Notes: generated from the letters alone by a model not told the origin. DNA of 64,000 nucleotides from JAQXDR01 sp038138625 (GCA_038138625.1 JAYQEA010000001.1:1-64000); one strand, 5' to 3'. Counted from the stretch's first letter, positions 53,891 through 63,645 are shown. Translations and numbers: made by a program.

Positions 53891-54002
53891 CTGCTTTTCG
53901 TGCTCTTTGAGGCAGGCATCATGACGCTTTTGTGTGAATGGAGGTTTGCTTTTGATGATTTTCCCCCCATCTAAAGACCTATTCGGACATTCGGAGGATC
54001 CA

Positions 54003-54452
54003 ATGGCAAAATATGAACGTCGCCCCGAGGCTGTCGCAGCGCTCACGCCAGAGCAGTATTATGTCACGCAAGAAAGCGGTACAGAACGTCCGGGAACTGG
54101 AGAATACCTCGGAAACAAGGCTCCCGGTATCTATGTCGATGTTGTCACCGGAGAGCCGCTGTTTGCGTCTTCTGATAAATACGACAGCGGTTGTGGTTGG
54201 CCCAGCTTTACCAAACCGATTGATGAGACACATGTCACCGAGCATCGCGATGTCACACACGGTATGATCAGAACCGAGGTGCGATCGTTACATGGCGACA
54301 GTCATCTGGGACATGTGTTTCCCGATGGACCGCGAGATCGGGGTGGGTTGAGGTATTGCATCAATTCCGCCAGCTTACGATTTATCCACCGTGACGATAT
54401 GGTAGACACAGGATACGGGGCATTCATTGATCAGGTGGAGGATGTGGTATGA
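54003..54452 (+). CDS. msrB: Peptide-methionine (R)-S-oxide reductase MsrB
   Basis: A 149-aa enzyme reducing the R form of methionine sulfoxide in proteins. The catalytic Cys is C119 in LRYCINSASLRF, and the resolving Cys is probably C64 in SGCGWPSF. The zinc-binding CxxC pairs present in many MsrBs are absent (VVTGEPLF and SLHGDSHLGHVF), so this is the zinc-free type. The start is ATG 54003 after GGAGGA; longer in-frame starts are less likely. It overlaps msrA by four bases. Confidence 0.95.
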   Translation: MAKYERRPEAVAALTPEQYYVTQESGTERPGTGEYLGNKAPGIYVDVVTGEPLFASSDKYDSGCGWPSFTKPIDETHVTEHRDVTHGMIRTEVRSLHGDSHLGHVFPDGPRDRGGLRYCINSASLRFIHRDDMVDTGYGAFIDQVEDVV

Positions 54453-54952
54453 CGGAACGTGCAGTGCTAGCTGGCGGTTGTTTTTGGGGCGTTCAAGAGT
54501 TGATCCGTAAATTGCCGGGCGTGCATGCAACGCGTGTTGGCTATACTGGTGGTGACGTTCCAAACGCAACGTATCGAAACCACGGAACCCATGCCGAGGG
54601 TATCGAAATCATCTTTGATCCATCGGTCATCAGCTATCGTCGCCTGCTCGAGTTTTTTTTCCAAATTCACGATCCCACTACCTTGAATCGGCAAGGTAAT
54701 GATCGTGGCCTAAGCTACCGATCGGCAATCTACTATGTAAATACCGAGCAAGAGGACTGTGCGCGGGATACAATTGCCGATGTCGAAGCATCGGGTATTT
54801 GGCCGGGTCGGGTTGTCACAGAGGTTGAACCCGTTTCAGATTTCTGGGAAGCGGAGCCCGAGCATCAAGACTATCTGCAAAGATACCCCCATGGATACAC
54901 GTGTCATTTTCTGCGTCCTGATTGGGTTCTGCCACGGCGGGCAGCCGAATGA
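54449..54952 (+). CDS. msrA: Peptide-methionine (S)-S-oxide reductase MsrA
   Basis: A 167-aa enzyme reducing the S form of methionine sulfoxide. The catalytic Cys is C11 in the signature GGCFWGVQEL; VGYTGGDVPNATYRNHGTHA is the substrate-binding block and YRSAIYY follows. No typical C-terminal recycling Cys pair is obvious. It forms a two-gene operon with msrB for repair of oxidised methionine, consistent with an oxidative-stress theme shared with oxyR-katG. Convergent with the Lrp gene, with no gap between stop codons. Confidence 0.95.
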   Translation: MTERAVLAGGCFWGVQELIRKLPGVHATRVGYTGGDVPNATYRNHGTHAEGIEIIFDPSVISYRRLLEFFFQIHDPTTLNRQGNDRGLSYRSAIYYVNTEQEDCARDTIADVEASGIWPGRVVTEVEPVSDFWEAEPEHQDYLQRYPHGYTCHFLRPDWVLPRRAAE

Positions 54953-55414
54953 TCATATCGGTAAAGCAGTTGTGTCCTTGAGGTCTTCCATCACGAAACT
55001 GGCCGAAACATCGGCCAGTTCCACGCGGGCTATCAGCCGCTGATAAAACCGGTCATAATCGCCTACATCGCGGACCCGAACGCGCAGCACATAGTCCAGA
55101 TCACCGCTCATACGGTGCGCGCCCTGAATTTCGGGAAACAGTTGAACGGCGGTCTTGAAATTGGCGAGCCACTCAGGATCGTGTCTGTTCGTACGCACCA
55201 TGACGAACACTGTAAGGCCCAATCCAACGGCATTGGGGTCAAGCAAAGCAACGCGACTGCTAATAACGCCCGAAACCTCGAGCGCCTTGACCCGGCGCCA
55301 ACATGCATTCCGTGACAGATGTACCTGATCCGCCAATGCCTCCATGCTGAGCGCGGCATCGTTTTGCAGAACACTCAAAATTCGAATGTCTATTTCGTCT
55401 AAAATTTCGGTCAT
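54953..55414 (-). CDS. Lrp/AsnC-family transcriptional regulator
   Basis: A 153-aa regulator. The helix-turn-helix (MEALADQVHLSRNACWRRVK, about residues 25-44) is N-terminal, and a RAM ligand-binding domain follows with GLTVFVMVRTN and HRMSGDLDYVLRVRVRD (the GDxDY pattern of effector-binding Lrp proteins). Likely controls amino-acid transport or catabolism genes; the target is not evident. Divergent from the DUF6356 gene. Confidence 0.92.
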   Translation of the reverse strand: MTEILDEIDIRILSVLQNDAALSMEALADQVHLSRNACWRRVKALEVSGVISSRVALLDPNAVGLGLTVFVMVRTNRHDPEWLANFKTAVQLFPEIQGAHRMSGDLDYVLRVRVRDVGDYDRFYQRLIARVELADVSASFVMEDLKDTTALPI

Positions 55415-55517
55415 GGTTGGGATATTTTCTCAGTTTTAGCGCCGAATGTCGACTATATTGGGCAAAAAATATCTCACATACGGTATACCTTCAAGAGAGG
55501 TTGAAGGAGTTTGTCCA

Positions 55518-55736
55518 ATGCATGCGATACCCCGTTTTTTCACCAGTTTTCGTAGCCACCCGGCCTCGGTCGGAGAAACCTATTTCAGTCACATGCGCTT
55601 TGCCTTGGGATTTTCCAGCATTTTGCTGTTGGCCGGTCTGGCAGCTTTGATCCACGCCTTTATTCCCCCCCTGTTCGAAACAACGGCAAGTCGCATGACC
55701 CTGAAACTGTCGGATCGGTTGCGTGCGCGTCAGTAG
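55518..55736 (+). CDS. DUF6356 small membrane protein
   Basis: A 72-aa protein common in Rhodobacteraceae. SHPASVGETYFSHMRFALGF is the family block, followed by one clear membrane helix (SSILLLAGLAALIHAFIPPL) and a basic tail. Function unknown. ATG 55518 follows AAGGAG with good spacing. Its end overlaps the SlyX gene on the other strand by seven bases. Confidence 0.82.
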   Translation: MHAIPRFFTSFRSHPASVGETYFSHMRFALGFSSILLLAGLAALIHAFIPPLFETTASRMTLKLSDRLRARQ

Positions 55737-55933
55737 TGGGGTGGGCGCTCGTCAGCTAGTATGATGCCGCCGCCGCCCTCGGCTTCGCGGGATGCCTCAC
55801 GTTCCATCAACAAGTCAATGTGACGGTTCAGGCGATCAACTTCGCCTGTATGACGCGCAACAGCGTCTGACAGGTCGTCTACCATTCGCTGAAGATGTGA
55901 TATTTTCTCTTCGAGTAGTTCTAGGTCTGTCAT
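55730..55933 (-). CDS. slyX: SlyX family protein
   Basis: A 67-aa protein. LLEEKISHLQRMVDDLSDAV with ARHTGEVDRLNRHIDLL is the coiled coil of SlyX, and ADERPPHY is the conserved C-terminal PPHY. A small cytosolic protein of unknown role. Followed upstream by 316 bases (55934-56249) that hold no supportable gene and probably contain the hisS promoter. Confidence 0.85.
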   Translation of the reverse strand: MTDLELLEEKISHLQRMVDDLSDAVARHTGEVDRLNRHIDLLMEREASREAEGGGGIILADERPPHY

Positions 55934-56249
55934 TTTCTTGTTTCAGCTTTTCGAATAACCACACGTGTGTTGCGGTTGATACATCATTTTTATACCGGAC
56001 GAGCTTCTTTCAAAAGGGCTATCTATGGGTCTGATTGCTGGATTGCAGTTTATGCAGTTCTGCTAGGCATTTTTGGTGACAGCCCTGCATGGACTTTTTG
56101 CCAGTTTGGCTCTTTGTAAAAATTCTGTGATGGGCCAGCCAAATTTAGATGATGTTTATCTGACGAACAGCCGTGCGGTTGCTCCTTTGCGGGGAACGGG
56201 TTAGATCAGCGCGCAACGAACAGACCCCCTCTTGCCCGGAGGCCCCGCC

Positions 56250-57734
56250 ATGGCCAAGCAGAAAAAAGCTCCTCGTCCAAAGGCACTGACGCCGAAAGGC
56301 TTCCGTGATTATTTTGGTTCCGAGGTGACGCAACGCAATGACATGCTTCAAAAGATAGCTGAAGTGTATCATCGATACGGTTTTGATGCGCTGGAAAGTG
56401 CCGGTGTTGAAACCGTTGAGGCGTTGGGAAAGTTTCTGCCTGACGTGGACCGGCCGAACGAGGGCGTGTTTGCGTGGCAGGAATCGGATGAAGATGGTGC
56501 AGGTGACTGGCTTGCTCTGCGCTATGATCTGACTGCGCCTCTGGCACGTGTTTATGCGCAGCATCGCAATGATTTACCGACCCCTTATCGACGGTACGCC
56601 ATGGGGCCTGTCTGGCGGAACGAAAAGCCGGGGCCGGGTCGGTATCGCCAGTTCTATCAATGTGATGCGGATACTGTTGGTGCTGCAAGCATAGCTGCCG
56701 ATGCAGAGATCTGCGCCTTGCTTGCAGACACACTGGAAGAGGTCGGTATTCCGCGTGGCGACTATCTTATTCGGGTGAACAACCGCAAGGTTTTGAACGG
56801 TGTGCTCGAGTGTATGGCATTAGATAATGCTGCGCAGCGTGATGCAGTCCTGCGCACGATTGATAAGTTTGATAAGGTCGGGGAGGCTGGCGTACGCGAT
56901 TTGCTAGGCAAGGGACGGCTGGATGCCTCGGGTGCCTATATAGACGGTGTCGGCTTGTCCCAGGAACAAGCAGATCCGGTTGTCGCGTTTTTGACGTCAG
57001 GGTCGGGCTCGCTTGATACGACTTTGACAAATCTGACCAGCGCTGTGGGTAACAGTGTCGCCGGAGCAGAGGGGATCGCGGAACTTCGTCAGATCGCCGA
57101 ACTTTTGGCCGCTGGTGGATATGGGCCTGATCGGATCATAATTGATCCTTCGGTCGTGCGAGGGCTGGGCTATTACACCGGCCCCGTCTACGAGGCAGAA
57201 CTGACCTTTGAAATCCTGGACGATAAAGGACGCAAAAGGCAGTTTGGTTCGGTCGCGGGGGGGGGGCGCTATGATGATCTGGTCAAACGTTTCACTGGAC
57301 AGGCTGTTCCGGCAACGGGTGTGTCCATTGGCGTCGACCGTTTGCTGGCAGCCCTGCGCGAAAAAGGAAGGATAGACAACGCGGAGAAAGGTCCGGTTGT
57401 TGTGACAGTGATGGATCGGGATCGAATGGCCGATTATCAGACTATGGTGGCCGAGTTGCGTCAGGCAGGGATCCGGGCAGAAGTCTATCTTGGGAACCCC
57501 AAGAATTTTGGCAATCAGTTAAAATACGCCGATAAACGCGCGGCCCCTGTTGCTGTGATCGAGGGCGCAGATGAACAGGCGCAAGGCGTCGTGCAAATCA
57601 AGGATCTCATATTAGGTTCCAGATTGGCTGCTGACGCCAGTCTGGAGGAATGGAAAGAACGCCCATCCCAGTATACAGTTCCCCGCACCGACCTTGTTGC
57701 GCGGGTAAAGGAAATTTTGGACCTTTACGAATGA
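56250..57734 (+). CDS. hisS: Histidyl-tRNA synthetase
   Basis: A 494-aa class II aminoacyl-tRNA synthetase charging tRNA-His. LRYDLTAPLARVYAQH and RYRQFYQCDADTVG are motif 2 and neighbours; GLGYYTGPVYEAEL and GSVAGGGRYDDLVKRF are the histidine A and B regions; and TGVSIGVDRLLAAL is motif 3. The C-terminal anticodon domain runs from about residue 390 (VVVTVMDRDRM). ATG 56250 follows GGAGG with seven-base spacing. It overlaps hisZ by four bases, the usual roseobacter hisS-hisZ-hisG order. Confidence 0.97.
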   Translation: MAKQKKAPRPKALTPKGFRDYFGSEVTQRNDMLQKIAEVYHRYGFDALESAGVETVEALGKFLPDVDRPNEGVFAWQESDEDGAGDWLALRYDLTAPLARVYAQHRNDLPTPYRRYAMGPVWRNEKPGPGRYRQFYQCDADTVGAASIAADAEICALLADTLEEVGIPRGDYLIRVNNRKVLNGVLECMALDNAAQRDAVLRTIDKFDKVGEAGVRDLLGKGRLDASGAYIDGVGLSQEQADPVVAFLTSGSGSLDTTLTNLTSAVGNSVAGAEGIAELRQIAELLAAGGYGPDRIIIDPSVVRGLGYYTGPVYEAELTFEILDDKGRKRQFGSVAGGGRYDDLVKRFTGQAVPATGVSIGVDRLLAALREKGRIDNAEKGPVVVTVMDRDRMADYQTMVAELRQAGIRAEVYLGNPKNFGNQLKYADKRAAPVAVIEGADEQAQGVVQIKDLILGSRLAADASLEEWKERPSQYTVPRTDLVARVKEILDLYE

Positions 57735-58822
57735 CAGATCCAAGCCAGATTCGGACCGAAGCTTTACGATTACGGGACAGGTTCGCTGGGCAGGGCGCAC
57801 AGGTGGTGGAATGTGCGATCCTTCAGCCAGCCGAGACCCTGCTTGATTTATACGGAGAGGATATTCGCACGCGCGCCTATGTGTCGAATGATCCTGCACG
57901 GGGTGAAATTATGCTTCGTCCCGATTTTACCGTACCGGTGGTCCAGATGCATATGGTCCACGGGGCAACGCCAGCGCGGTATACCTATGCGGGTGAAGTC
58001 TTTCGTCGGCAAGAAGAGAACCCGGAGCGCCCGTCAGAGTATCTGCAGGTTGGTTATGAGGTCTTTGATGGATCTGATCTTGCCGCGGCTGATGCCGAGG
58101 TTTTTGCGACCCTCTATAATGCACTGGCCGATATTCCAGTACGCGCGGCGACAGGAGATTTGTCGATCCTGTCTGCCGCCGTTTCGGGACTGCGCACAAG
58201 CGATGCGCGCAAAAATGCATTGATGCGTCATTTGTGGCGACCAAGACGGTTTCGGAACTTACTGGATCGTTATGCTGGCGTTATGCCAATACCAAAGACC
58301 CGAAAAGGCTTACTTGCGGAACCGAACCCATTGGTACATGGATTTGAGGATATCGGGCTGCGCAGTCAATCAGAGGTTGCTGTCCGAATTGAGGCTTTGC
58401 GCGTTGATGCCGCGACTGCGCCAATCTCTGCAACAGAAGTTGAGTTGTTGACCACGCTTCTTGAGGTGCGGGAAACATGCCCTGTTGCATTAGCACATCT
58501 TCGTGAAATTGCGGTTGATCTGCCATCGATCTCAGGAGCTGTCGATGGATTAAGGCGCCGTATTGATGCCATGGATGAACGCGGTTTACCATTGGATGAA
58601 ATCGGATTTGAAGCCAGCTACGGGCGCACAACAATGGAATATTATGGTGGTTTTGTGTTTGGATTGACCGCATTGAACACCCCCGATGTCCCAGCCCTTG
58701 CGACAGGCGGGCGGTATGATGCGTTGTGCGCACGTTTGTCTCTGAGTGGAGAGGGCATTCCGGCTGTGGGTGGTGTGTTGCGTCCTGACATCTTGTTGCA
58801 GATCCGCAGGAGCTCAGCATGA
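57731..58822 (+). CDS. hisZ: ATP phosphoribosyltransferase regulatory subunit HisZ
   Basis: A 363-aa HisS paralogue without tRNA charging activity. It keeps the class II core (LRPDFTVPVVQMHM, YAGEVFRRQEE, YLQVGYEVF, TGGRYDAL) but lacks the C-terminal anticodon domain. HisZ forms an octamer with short HisG and mediates histidine feedback. ATG 57731 overlaps the hisS stop and the gene overlaps hisG, giving full coupling. Confidence 0.95.
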   Translation: MTDPSQIRTEALRLRDRFAGQGAQVVECAILQPAETLLDLYGEDIRTRAYVSNDPARGEIMLRPDFTVPVVQMHMVHGATPARYTYAGEVFRRQEENPERPSEYLQVGYEVFDGSDLAAADAEVFATLYNALADIPVRAATGDLSILSAAVSGLRTSDARKNALMRHLWRPRRFRNLLDRYAGVMPIPKTRKGLLAEPNPLVHGFEDIGLRSQSEVAVRIEALRVDAATAPISATEVELLTTLLEVRETCPVALAHLREIAVDLPSISGAVDGLRRRIDAMDERGLPLDEIGFEASYGRTTMEYYGGFVFGLTALNTPDVPALATGGRYDALCARLSLSGEGIPAVGGVLRPDILLQIRRSSA

Positions 58823-59508
58823 CAATCAAGCTGGGCGTGCCATCTAAAGGTCGATTGATGGAAAAGACATTCGAGTGGTTTGCAACCCGCAATGTCCATC
58901 TTTCGCGAACCGGATCAGATCGGGAGTATGCGGGTGCTGTGACAGGTGTAGACGGCGTCGATCTTGTTTTGATGTCTGCCGCAGAAATTCCGCGCGAACT
59001 GGCAAGTGGACAAATCCACCTGGGCGTGACCGGGACCGACCTGGTTCGCGAAAAGCTTGTTGGTTGGGAGAAGAAGGTGGAGCCGTTAGCAGAGTTGGGC
59101 TTTGGTTTCGCAGATCTGATTGTCGCCGTGCCGATGGCTTGGGTAGACGTTGATACGTTGGATGATTTGGATGGGGCCGCAGCGGCCTTTCGCGCGCAGC
59201 ATGGTTTCCGCATGAGAATAGCAACAAAATACCACAGGCTTGTGCGGGGATACCTGCATTCTGCTGGTGTTGCTGATTACCGGCTTGTGGACAGTCAAGG
59301 GGCGACGGAAGGCACGGTCAAGAATTTGACCGCCGAGGCGATTGCAGACATTACGTCGACAGGGGAAACGTTACGGGCCAATCACCTCAAGATTCTCAAG
59401 GACCCACCCGTTTTGCGATCACAGGCCACCCTGTTCAAAAGCCGCTGTGCCCCCGCAGAGCCCTCGGATACCAAAGCTTTGGCTGCACTTTTGTCCAAGC
59501 TGGGCTGA
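58819..59508 (+). CDS. hisG: ATP phosphoribosyltransferase catalytic subunit HisG (short form)
   Basis: A 229-aa enzyme catalysing the first step of histidine synthesis, joining ATP and PRPP. IKLGVPSKGRLMEKTFEWF opens the protein; GVTGTDLVRE and LVDSQGATEGTVKNLTAEAI (PRPP-binding region) follow. The length matches the short form that needs HisZ, and it ends without the regulatory C-terminal domain of the long form. Followed by a strong terminator. Confidence 0.96.
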   Translation: MTIKLGVPSKGRLMEKTFEWFATRNVHLSRTGSDREYAGAVTGVDGVDLVLMSAAEIPRELASGQIHLGVTGTDLVREKLVGWEKKVEPLAELGFGFADLIVAVPMAWVDVDTLDDLDGAAAAFRAQHGFRMRIATKYHRLVRGYLHSAGVADYRLVDSQGATEGTVKNLTAEAIADITSTGETLRANHLKILKDPPVLRSQATLFKSRCAPAEPSDTKALAALLSKLG

Positions 59509-59550
59509 AAGAAAATGCATTCGGGTGGCCCCATCGAGGGACCCCCAAAT

Positions 59551-59580
59551 GCAACCGATCGCGGTTGCGACCGGTTTTTT
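59551..59580. terminator. Bidirectional terminator between hisG and the convergent GST
   Basis: GCAACCG and CGGTTGC pair perfectly around ATCG (59551-59568); alternatively CCGATCGC pairs with GCGACCGG (59555-59574), directly before T6. The outer flanks CCCCCAAA and TTTTTTGGGG also pair, so the structure works on both strands. It sits between the two stop codons of convergent genes. Confidence 0.85.
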
Positions 59581-59636
59581 GGGGCGTGACCGCCACGTTC
59601 ATCACCGCGTTATGGTCCCGCGTATCACTTAAATTT

Positions 59637-60524
59637 TCAGGACACCTGTTCTTTGGCTGCCATGATCTTGTCTTGGGTTTTGGTGTCGAAGTCACTCGCA
59701 TCATGGCGTTCCAGCAATTGCTCAGATGGATCACCTACGCCACGGTTGACCATTCGGCCGCGCTGGACTGGTACGCGATCGAGTAACTGTTCTGCCCAGC
59801 GTCTGACGTTGACATAGCTTTCAACGTCTAGAAATTCGCCAGCATTGTACTGTTTTCCTAAGACAAGATTTCCATACCAAGGCCAGATTGCGATATCAGC
59901 AATCGTATAGTCATCCCCGATCATGAATTCGCGTGTGGACAGATTGCGATCCAGAACATCCAACTGGCGTTTGACTTCCATCGCGAACCGGTTGATCGGG
60001 TATTCCATTTTATATGGCGCATATGCATAGAAATGCCCAAAGCCACCGCCGAGATAGGGCGCGCTTCCCATTTGCCACATCAGCCAGCTCAACATTTCGG
60101 GCCTTTGGGTTGGATCTGATGGTAAGAACTTTCCAAACTTTTCCGAAAGGTGCATCAGTATTGCGCCAGATTCGAAAATACGAACCGGTGTCTGTCCTGA
60201 ACGATCCAACAAAGCAGGGATTTTGGAGTTTGGATTAATGTCTACGAAGCCACTGCCGAATTGGTCGCCATTGCCAATATTGATCAGCCAGGCGTCATAT
60301 TCGGCCTCGGTCACACCAGCCGCTAAAAGCTCTTCGAACAGAACGGTGACTTTTACACCGTTGGGTGTCCCAAGACTGTAAAGCTGAAAGGGGTGCTTGC
60401 CAACGGGTAGGTCCTTGTCATGGGTGGCCCCGGCAATAGGTCGGTTGATGTTGGCAAAGGTACCGCCGCTTTTTTGTTCCCATGTCCAGACTTTGGGAGG
60501 AACGTATTCGGGTGTGTCGGACAT
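59637..60524 (-). CDS. yghU: YghU-type glutathione S-transferase
   Basis: A 295-aa GST of the YghU group, longer than usual, with the N-terminal extension SDTPEYVPPKVWTWEQKSGG and FANINRPIAGATHDKDLPVG. These proteins reduce disulfides and organic hydroperoxides with two glutathiones rather than using a classical catalytic Tyr/Ser. NPNSKIPALLD is the cis-Pro site and RIFESGAILMHLSEKF the glutathione contact. ATG 60524 is chosen for GGAG at seven bases; in-frame ATGs further upstream would add 48 unlikely residues. Confidence 0.93.
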   Translation of the reverse strand: MSDTPEYVPPKVWTWEQKSGGTFANINRPIAGATHDKDLPVGKHPFQLYSLGTPNGVKVTVLFEELLAAGVTEAEYDAWLINIGNGDQFGSGFVDINPNSKIPALLDRSGQTPVRIFESGAILMHLSEKFGKFLPSDPTQRPEMLSWLMWQMGSAPYLGGGFGHFYAYAPYKMEYPINRFAMEVKRQLDVLDRNLSTREFMIGDDYTIADIAIWPWYGNLVLGKQYNAGEFLDVESYVNVRRWAEQLLDRVPVQRGRMVNRGVGDPSEQLLERHDASDFDTKTQDKIMAAKEQVS

Positions 60525-61105
60525 ATAGGGCTCCAGATGTTTGTTTGTTGGGACGGCATTATTCACACGCATGCTGGACAGACATGTAGTAAAGTCACCA
60601 ACTGACACCAGCCCCAAACCAAAAGAAAAAGTCGCATTTTTTGATAAAGCGCCATAATTTTCTCTCAAACCGCTTTTGGACTCAAAAAAACAAGAAAAAC
60701 ATGCGGGACTGGATTGTGTTGGGATATCCGATCAAGTGGTTTATCTTTTTAGGGTCTTGAGCAACGAAGTGGGATGTATCTTTTGGCTTTGGAGCACTCA
60801 TAGCGATTACCTTAGGCTCCGAAAGCGCACCTGAATAGGGCGCCAATGAATGAGCGCTGCGACGATGATCATGCGGGTGTCTGTCATTGTGACGGGCGTT
60901 GTTTTGCCCAAGTTGAAATCAGGAAAGTTCGTGCTGCGAATATGACTGAGATATGCAGACCTGTACGAATCCCGCAAAAGTTTTGCTTGGGAATTGATTT
61001 TCAATATGCAGAGACCTTTTGTAGGCTTTGCGCTGGTGTCTCTTGACAATTTCTGCGACAGACAAAAAATCTAGGGATGTTACCGCTAACCAAAAAGGGC
61101 ACGTT
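60525..61105. other. Divergent intergenic region between yghU and gnd
   Basis: 581 bases without a supportable gene; it should carry the promoters of both flanking genes. A 31-codon frame starts at 60848, and a protein-like stretch (YADLYESRKSFAWELIFNMQ, about 60953-61012) is open but without a start or clear relatives. No RNA structure was recognised. Confidence 0.5.
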
Positions 61106-62527
61106 ATGTCAAAAGCTGAAATTGGGGTGCTTGGATTGGGGACCATGGGCGCCATGCTGGCAATGAATATTGCCGATAACGGTTTCCAAGTGGCGGTGAC
61201 AAATCGCACGGCTTCACGCATTGATGAGTTTATGGTCGAGGCCGGAGCGTTAGCAGACAACATCGTCGCTGCAGCTGCGCTAGAGGATTTTGTTCAGGCC
61301 CTTGAAAGACCGCGTAATATTTTGCTGATGGTGCCAGCTGGCCCTGCTGTTGATGCCCAGATTGCGGCCTTACGGCCATTCCTGGACGATGATGATTTGA
61401 TTATTGATGCCGGTAATGCCAATTTCCATGACAGTGCGAGACGCGCGGCCCTCGCCGAAAAAGAAGGCTGGCCATTTCTTGGTATCGGTGTGTCGGGCGG
61501 AGCAGAGGGCGCGAGGTTTGGCCCGTCGATCATGGGTGGTGGTCCGAAATCTGCCTGGGATCGCGTGGCCCATATTTTGACTGCAATCTCTGCCAAGTAC
61601 GAAGACACGCCCTGCGCGACATGGATGGGTTCCGGCGGTGCGGGACATTTTGTCAAAACAGTGCATAATGGAATCGAATATGCCGACATGCAGCTGATCG
61701 CAGAGGCCTACGGCATACTGCGTGACGGCCAAGGTCAAACTGCAGCCCAGATTGCGACACGCTTTGTCAGTTGGAATGATGGCGCATTACAAAGCTATCT
61801 GATCGAGATTTCTGGTAAAGTCGCCGCAGCGACAGATCCAGAGACCAGCCACCCCATGCTTGATGTTATTCTTGACCGTGCTGGACAGAAGGGGACTGGC
61901 CGCTGGACAGCAATCGAAGCGCAGATGTTGGGTGTGCCGGTTCCCGTGATCGAAGCCGCTGTGGCTGCGCGCAATCTGTCCGCTGCCCGTGATCTTCGAT
62001 TGAGCGGCGCGGCGCGTTTTGCTGCAACTGCGTCAACATCTATGCCACATGATGCAGTCACCGATACCGACCTTGAACACGCTTTGATCGCCGGCAAGGT
62101 GCTGTGTTACGCGCAGGGTTTTGATCTTTTGAACCGCGCGAGCGACGAAAACGGCTGGGACTTGCCTATGCCAGAGATTGCGGAGGTCTGGCGCGAAGGC
62201 TGTATCATCCGATCGGCTATGCTGAATGATATGGCCACTGCCTTGCGGTCCGATCCCAAGGCGCATTTGGCATTAACACCGTATTTTTCGAAGGTGTTGG
62301 ATGAGACTATGCCTGGATTGCGCAAGGTAACGCTTGCAGCGCAGGCGGCGCGCATTGCGGTTCCGGCCTTGTCTGCGGCTTTGGCCTACGCCGATACACT
62401 CGCCACCGCGCGCACAACCGCAAATATGTTGCAAGGCCAGCGTGACTACTTTGGCGCGCATGGTTTCGAGCGGGTGGACCGCCCCGGGGCCCATCATGGT
62501 CCTTGGTTGGGCGCACATCTGAACTGA
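61106..62527 (+). CDS. gnd: 6-phosphogluconate dehydrogenase, decarboxylating
   Basis: A 473-aa enzyme of the oxidative pentose-phosphate pathway, making ribulose-5-phosphate, CO2 and NADPH. The NADP fold GVLGLGTMGAMLAMNIADNG is N-terminal. GVSGGAEGARFGPSIMGGG holds the substrate-binding Ser-Gly-Gly, the catalytic Lys lies in GSGGAGHFVKTVHNGIEYAD, and DRAGQKGTGRWT follows. ATG 61106, after AAAAAGGG, is the start; a longer frame to 61028 is unlikely. It lies 78 bases before the TRAP binding protein start. Confidence 0.95.
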   Translation: MSKAEIGVLGLGTMGAMLAMNIADNGFQVAVTNRTASRIDEFMVEAGALADNIVAAAALEDFVQALERPRNILLMVPAGPAVDAQIAALRPFLDDDDLIIDAGNANFHDSARRAALAEKEGWPFLGIGVSGGAEGARFGPSIMGGGPKSAWDRVAHILTAISAKYEDTPCATWMGSGGAGHFVKTVHNGIEYADMQLIAEAYGILRDGQGQTAAQIATRFVSWNDGALQSYLIEISGKVAAATDPETSHPMLDVILDRAGQKGTGRWTAIEAQMLGVPVPVIEAAVAARNLSAARDLRLSGAARFAATASTSMPHDAVTDTDLEHALIAGKVLCYAQGFDLLNRASDENGWDLPMPEIAEVWREGCIIRSAMLNDMATALRSDPKAHLALTPYFSKVLDETMPGLRKVTLAAQAARIAVPALSAALAYADTLATARTTANMLQGQRDYFGAHGFERVDRPGAHHGPWLGAHLN

Positions 62528-62605
62528 ATGCTGCTGAATCTTTTTCTGGCAAAGCTTTTTGTTTCGCTCAATAGTGCAAACAGAGGAAACCGGGAGGATA
62601 CAACA

Positions 62606-63634
62606 ATGACAACAAGACGGAGCCTGATGGGACTTGGTGCGGCTTTACTTGCCACAACCATGATGACTGGCACAGCCATGGCCCAAGACGTGACCCTGAA
62701 ATTACACCAATTCCTGCCAGCGCAGGCCAACGTACCTAAACTGGTGCTGGACGTTTGGGCAGACAGTGTCGAAGAGGCATCGGAAGGTCGCATCAAGATC
62801 GACCGTTTCCCATCCATGCAACTAGGTGGCGTGCCGCCACAGTTGATGGACCAAGCTATAGATGGCGTTGCAGACATCGTTTGGACCGTTGTTGGCTATA
62901 CGCCGGGCCGTTTCCCCACGACCGAAGTGTTCGAATTGCCTTTCTTGGTATCGGATGCGCGGGCGGCCAGTTCTGCCTACTGGCAGATGTTCGAAGAACA
63001 TATGGAAGACGGAGAGTTCGCAGATCTTAAAATTCTGGGCACGTGGGTGCACGGACCTGGCATGTTCCACACAGCCGAGCCGGTTGAAACCGTCGAAGAC
63101 CTTCAGGGTCTAAAAATCCGGGGTGGGTCGCGGCTTGTGAACCAGTTGCTTGAGCTGACAGGTGCGACACCGGTTGGAATGCCGGTTCCAGCAGTACCTG
63201 AAGGTCTGTCCAAAGGTGTAATCGACGGCACAACCATTCCTTGGGAAGTGACCGCAGCGCTAAAAGTACCTGAATTGGTTGATTATCACACCGAATTTGA
63301 AGGTCCCGCGCTTTATACGCTGACGTTCGTCTTGGCGATGAACAAAGATGCCTTTGAAAGTATGCCTGCAGATCTTCAGGCGGTGGTTGATGCGCAATCC
63401 GGTCATGATTTTTCGGTCTTTGCAGGCGGCACGCAGGCTGATGCGGATGGACCCGCACGTCAGTTGGCTGTTGAGAATGGAAACGAGATTATCACCGTTA
63501 CGGATACGGCCCCTTGGGTCGCCGCGGTTGCGCCGATTTATGACAGCTGGATTGCCGATATGAATGCTCGGGGCATTGATGGTCAGGCCATGATTGATCA
63601 GGCGCGTGCGTTGATGGACGCCTACGACGGCTGA
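62606..63634 (+). CDS. dctP: TRAP transporter substrate-binding protein (DctP family)
   Basis: A 342-aa periplasmic binding protein with a signal peptide that has a twin-Arg start (TTRRSLMGLGAALLATTMM), cleaved near TAMAQ. The mature part shows the DctP landmarks: KLHQFLPAQANVPKLVLDVW, KILGTWVHGPGMFHT and the central Arg of LQGLKIRGGSRL that holds the substrate carboxylate. It delivers an organic acid to the DctQ/DctM permease. ATG 62606 follows GGGAGG at nine bases. Confidence 0.93.
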   Translation: MTTRRSLMGLGAALLATTMMTGTAMAQDVTLKLHQFLPAQANVPKLVLDVWADSVEEASEGRIKIDRFPSMQLGGVPPQLMDQAIDGVADIVWTVVGYTPGRFPTTEVFELPFLVSDARAASSAYWQMFEEHMEDGEFADLKILGTWVHGPGMFHTAEPVETVEDLQGLKIRGGSRLVNQLLELTGATPVGMPVPAVPEGLSKGVIDGTTIPWEVTAALKVPELVDYHTEFEGPALYTLTFVLAMNKDAFESMPADLQAVVDAQSGHDFSVFAGGTQADADGPARQLAVENGNEIITVTDTAPWVAAVAPIYDSWIADMNARGIDGQAMIDQARALMDAYDG

Positions 63635-63645
63635 TAGCAGTTTTG

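Noticed and set aside
53324..54046. A 240-codon open frame on the minus strand
   Set aside because: Antisense to the second waaA gene; no recognisable domains.
58281..59213. A 310-codon open frame on the minus strand
   Set aside because: Antisense shadow of hisZ and hisG, with low-complexity Ser/Arg-rich sequence.
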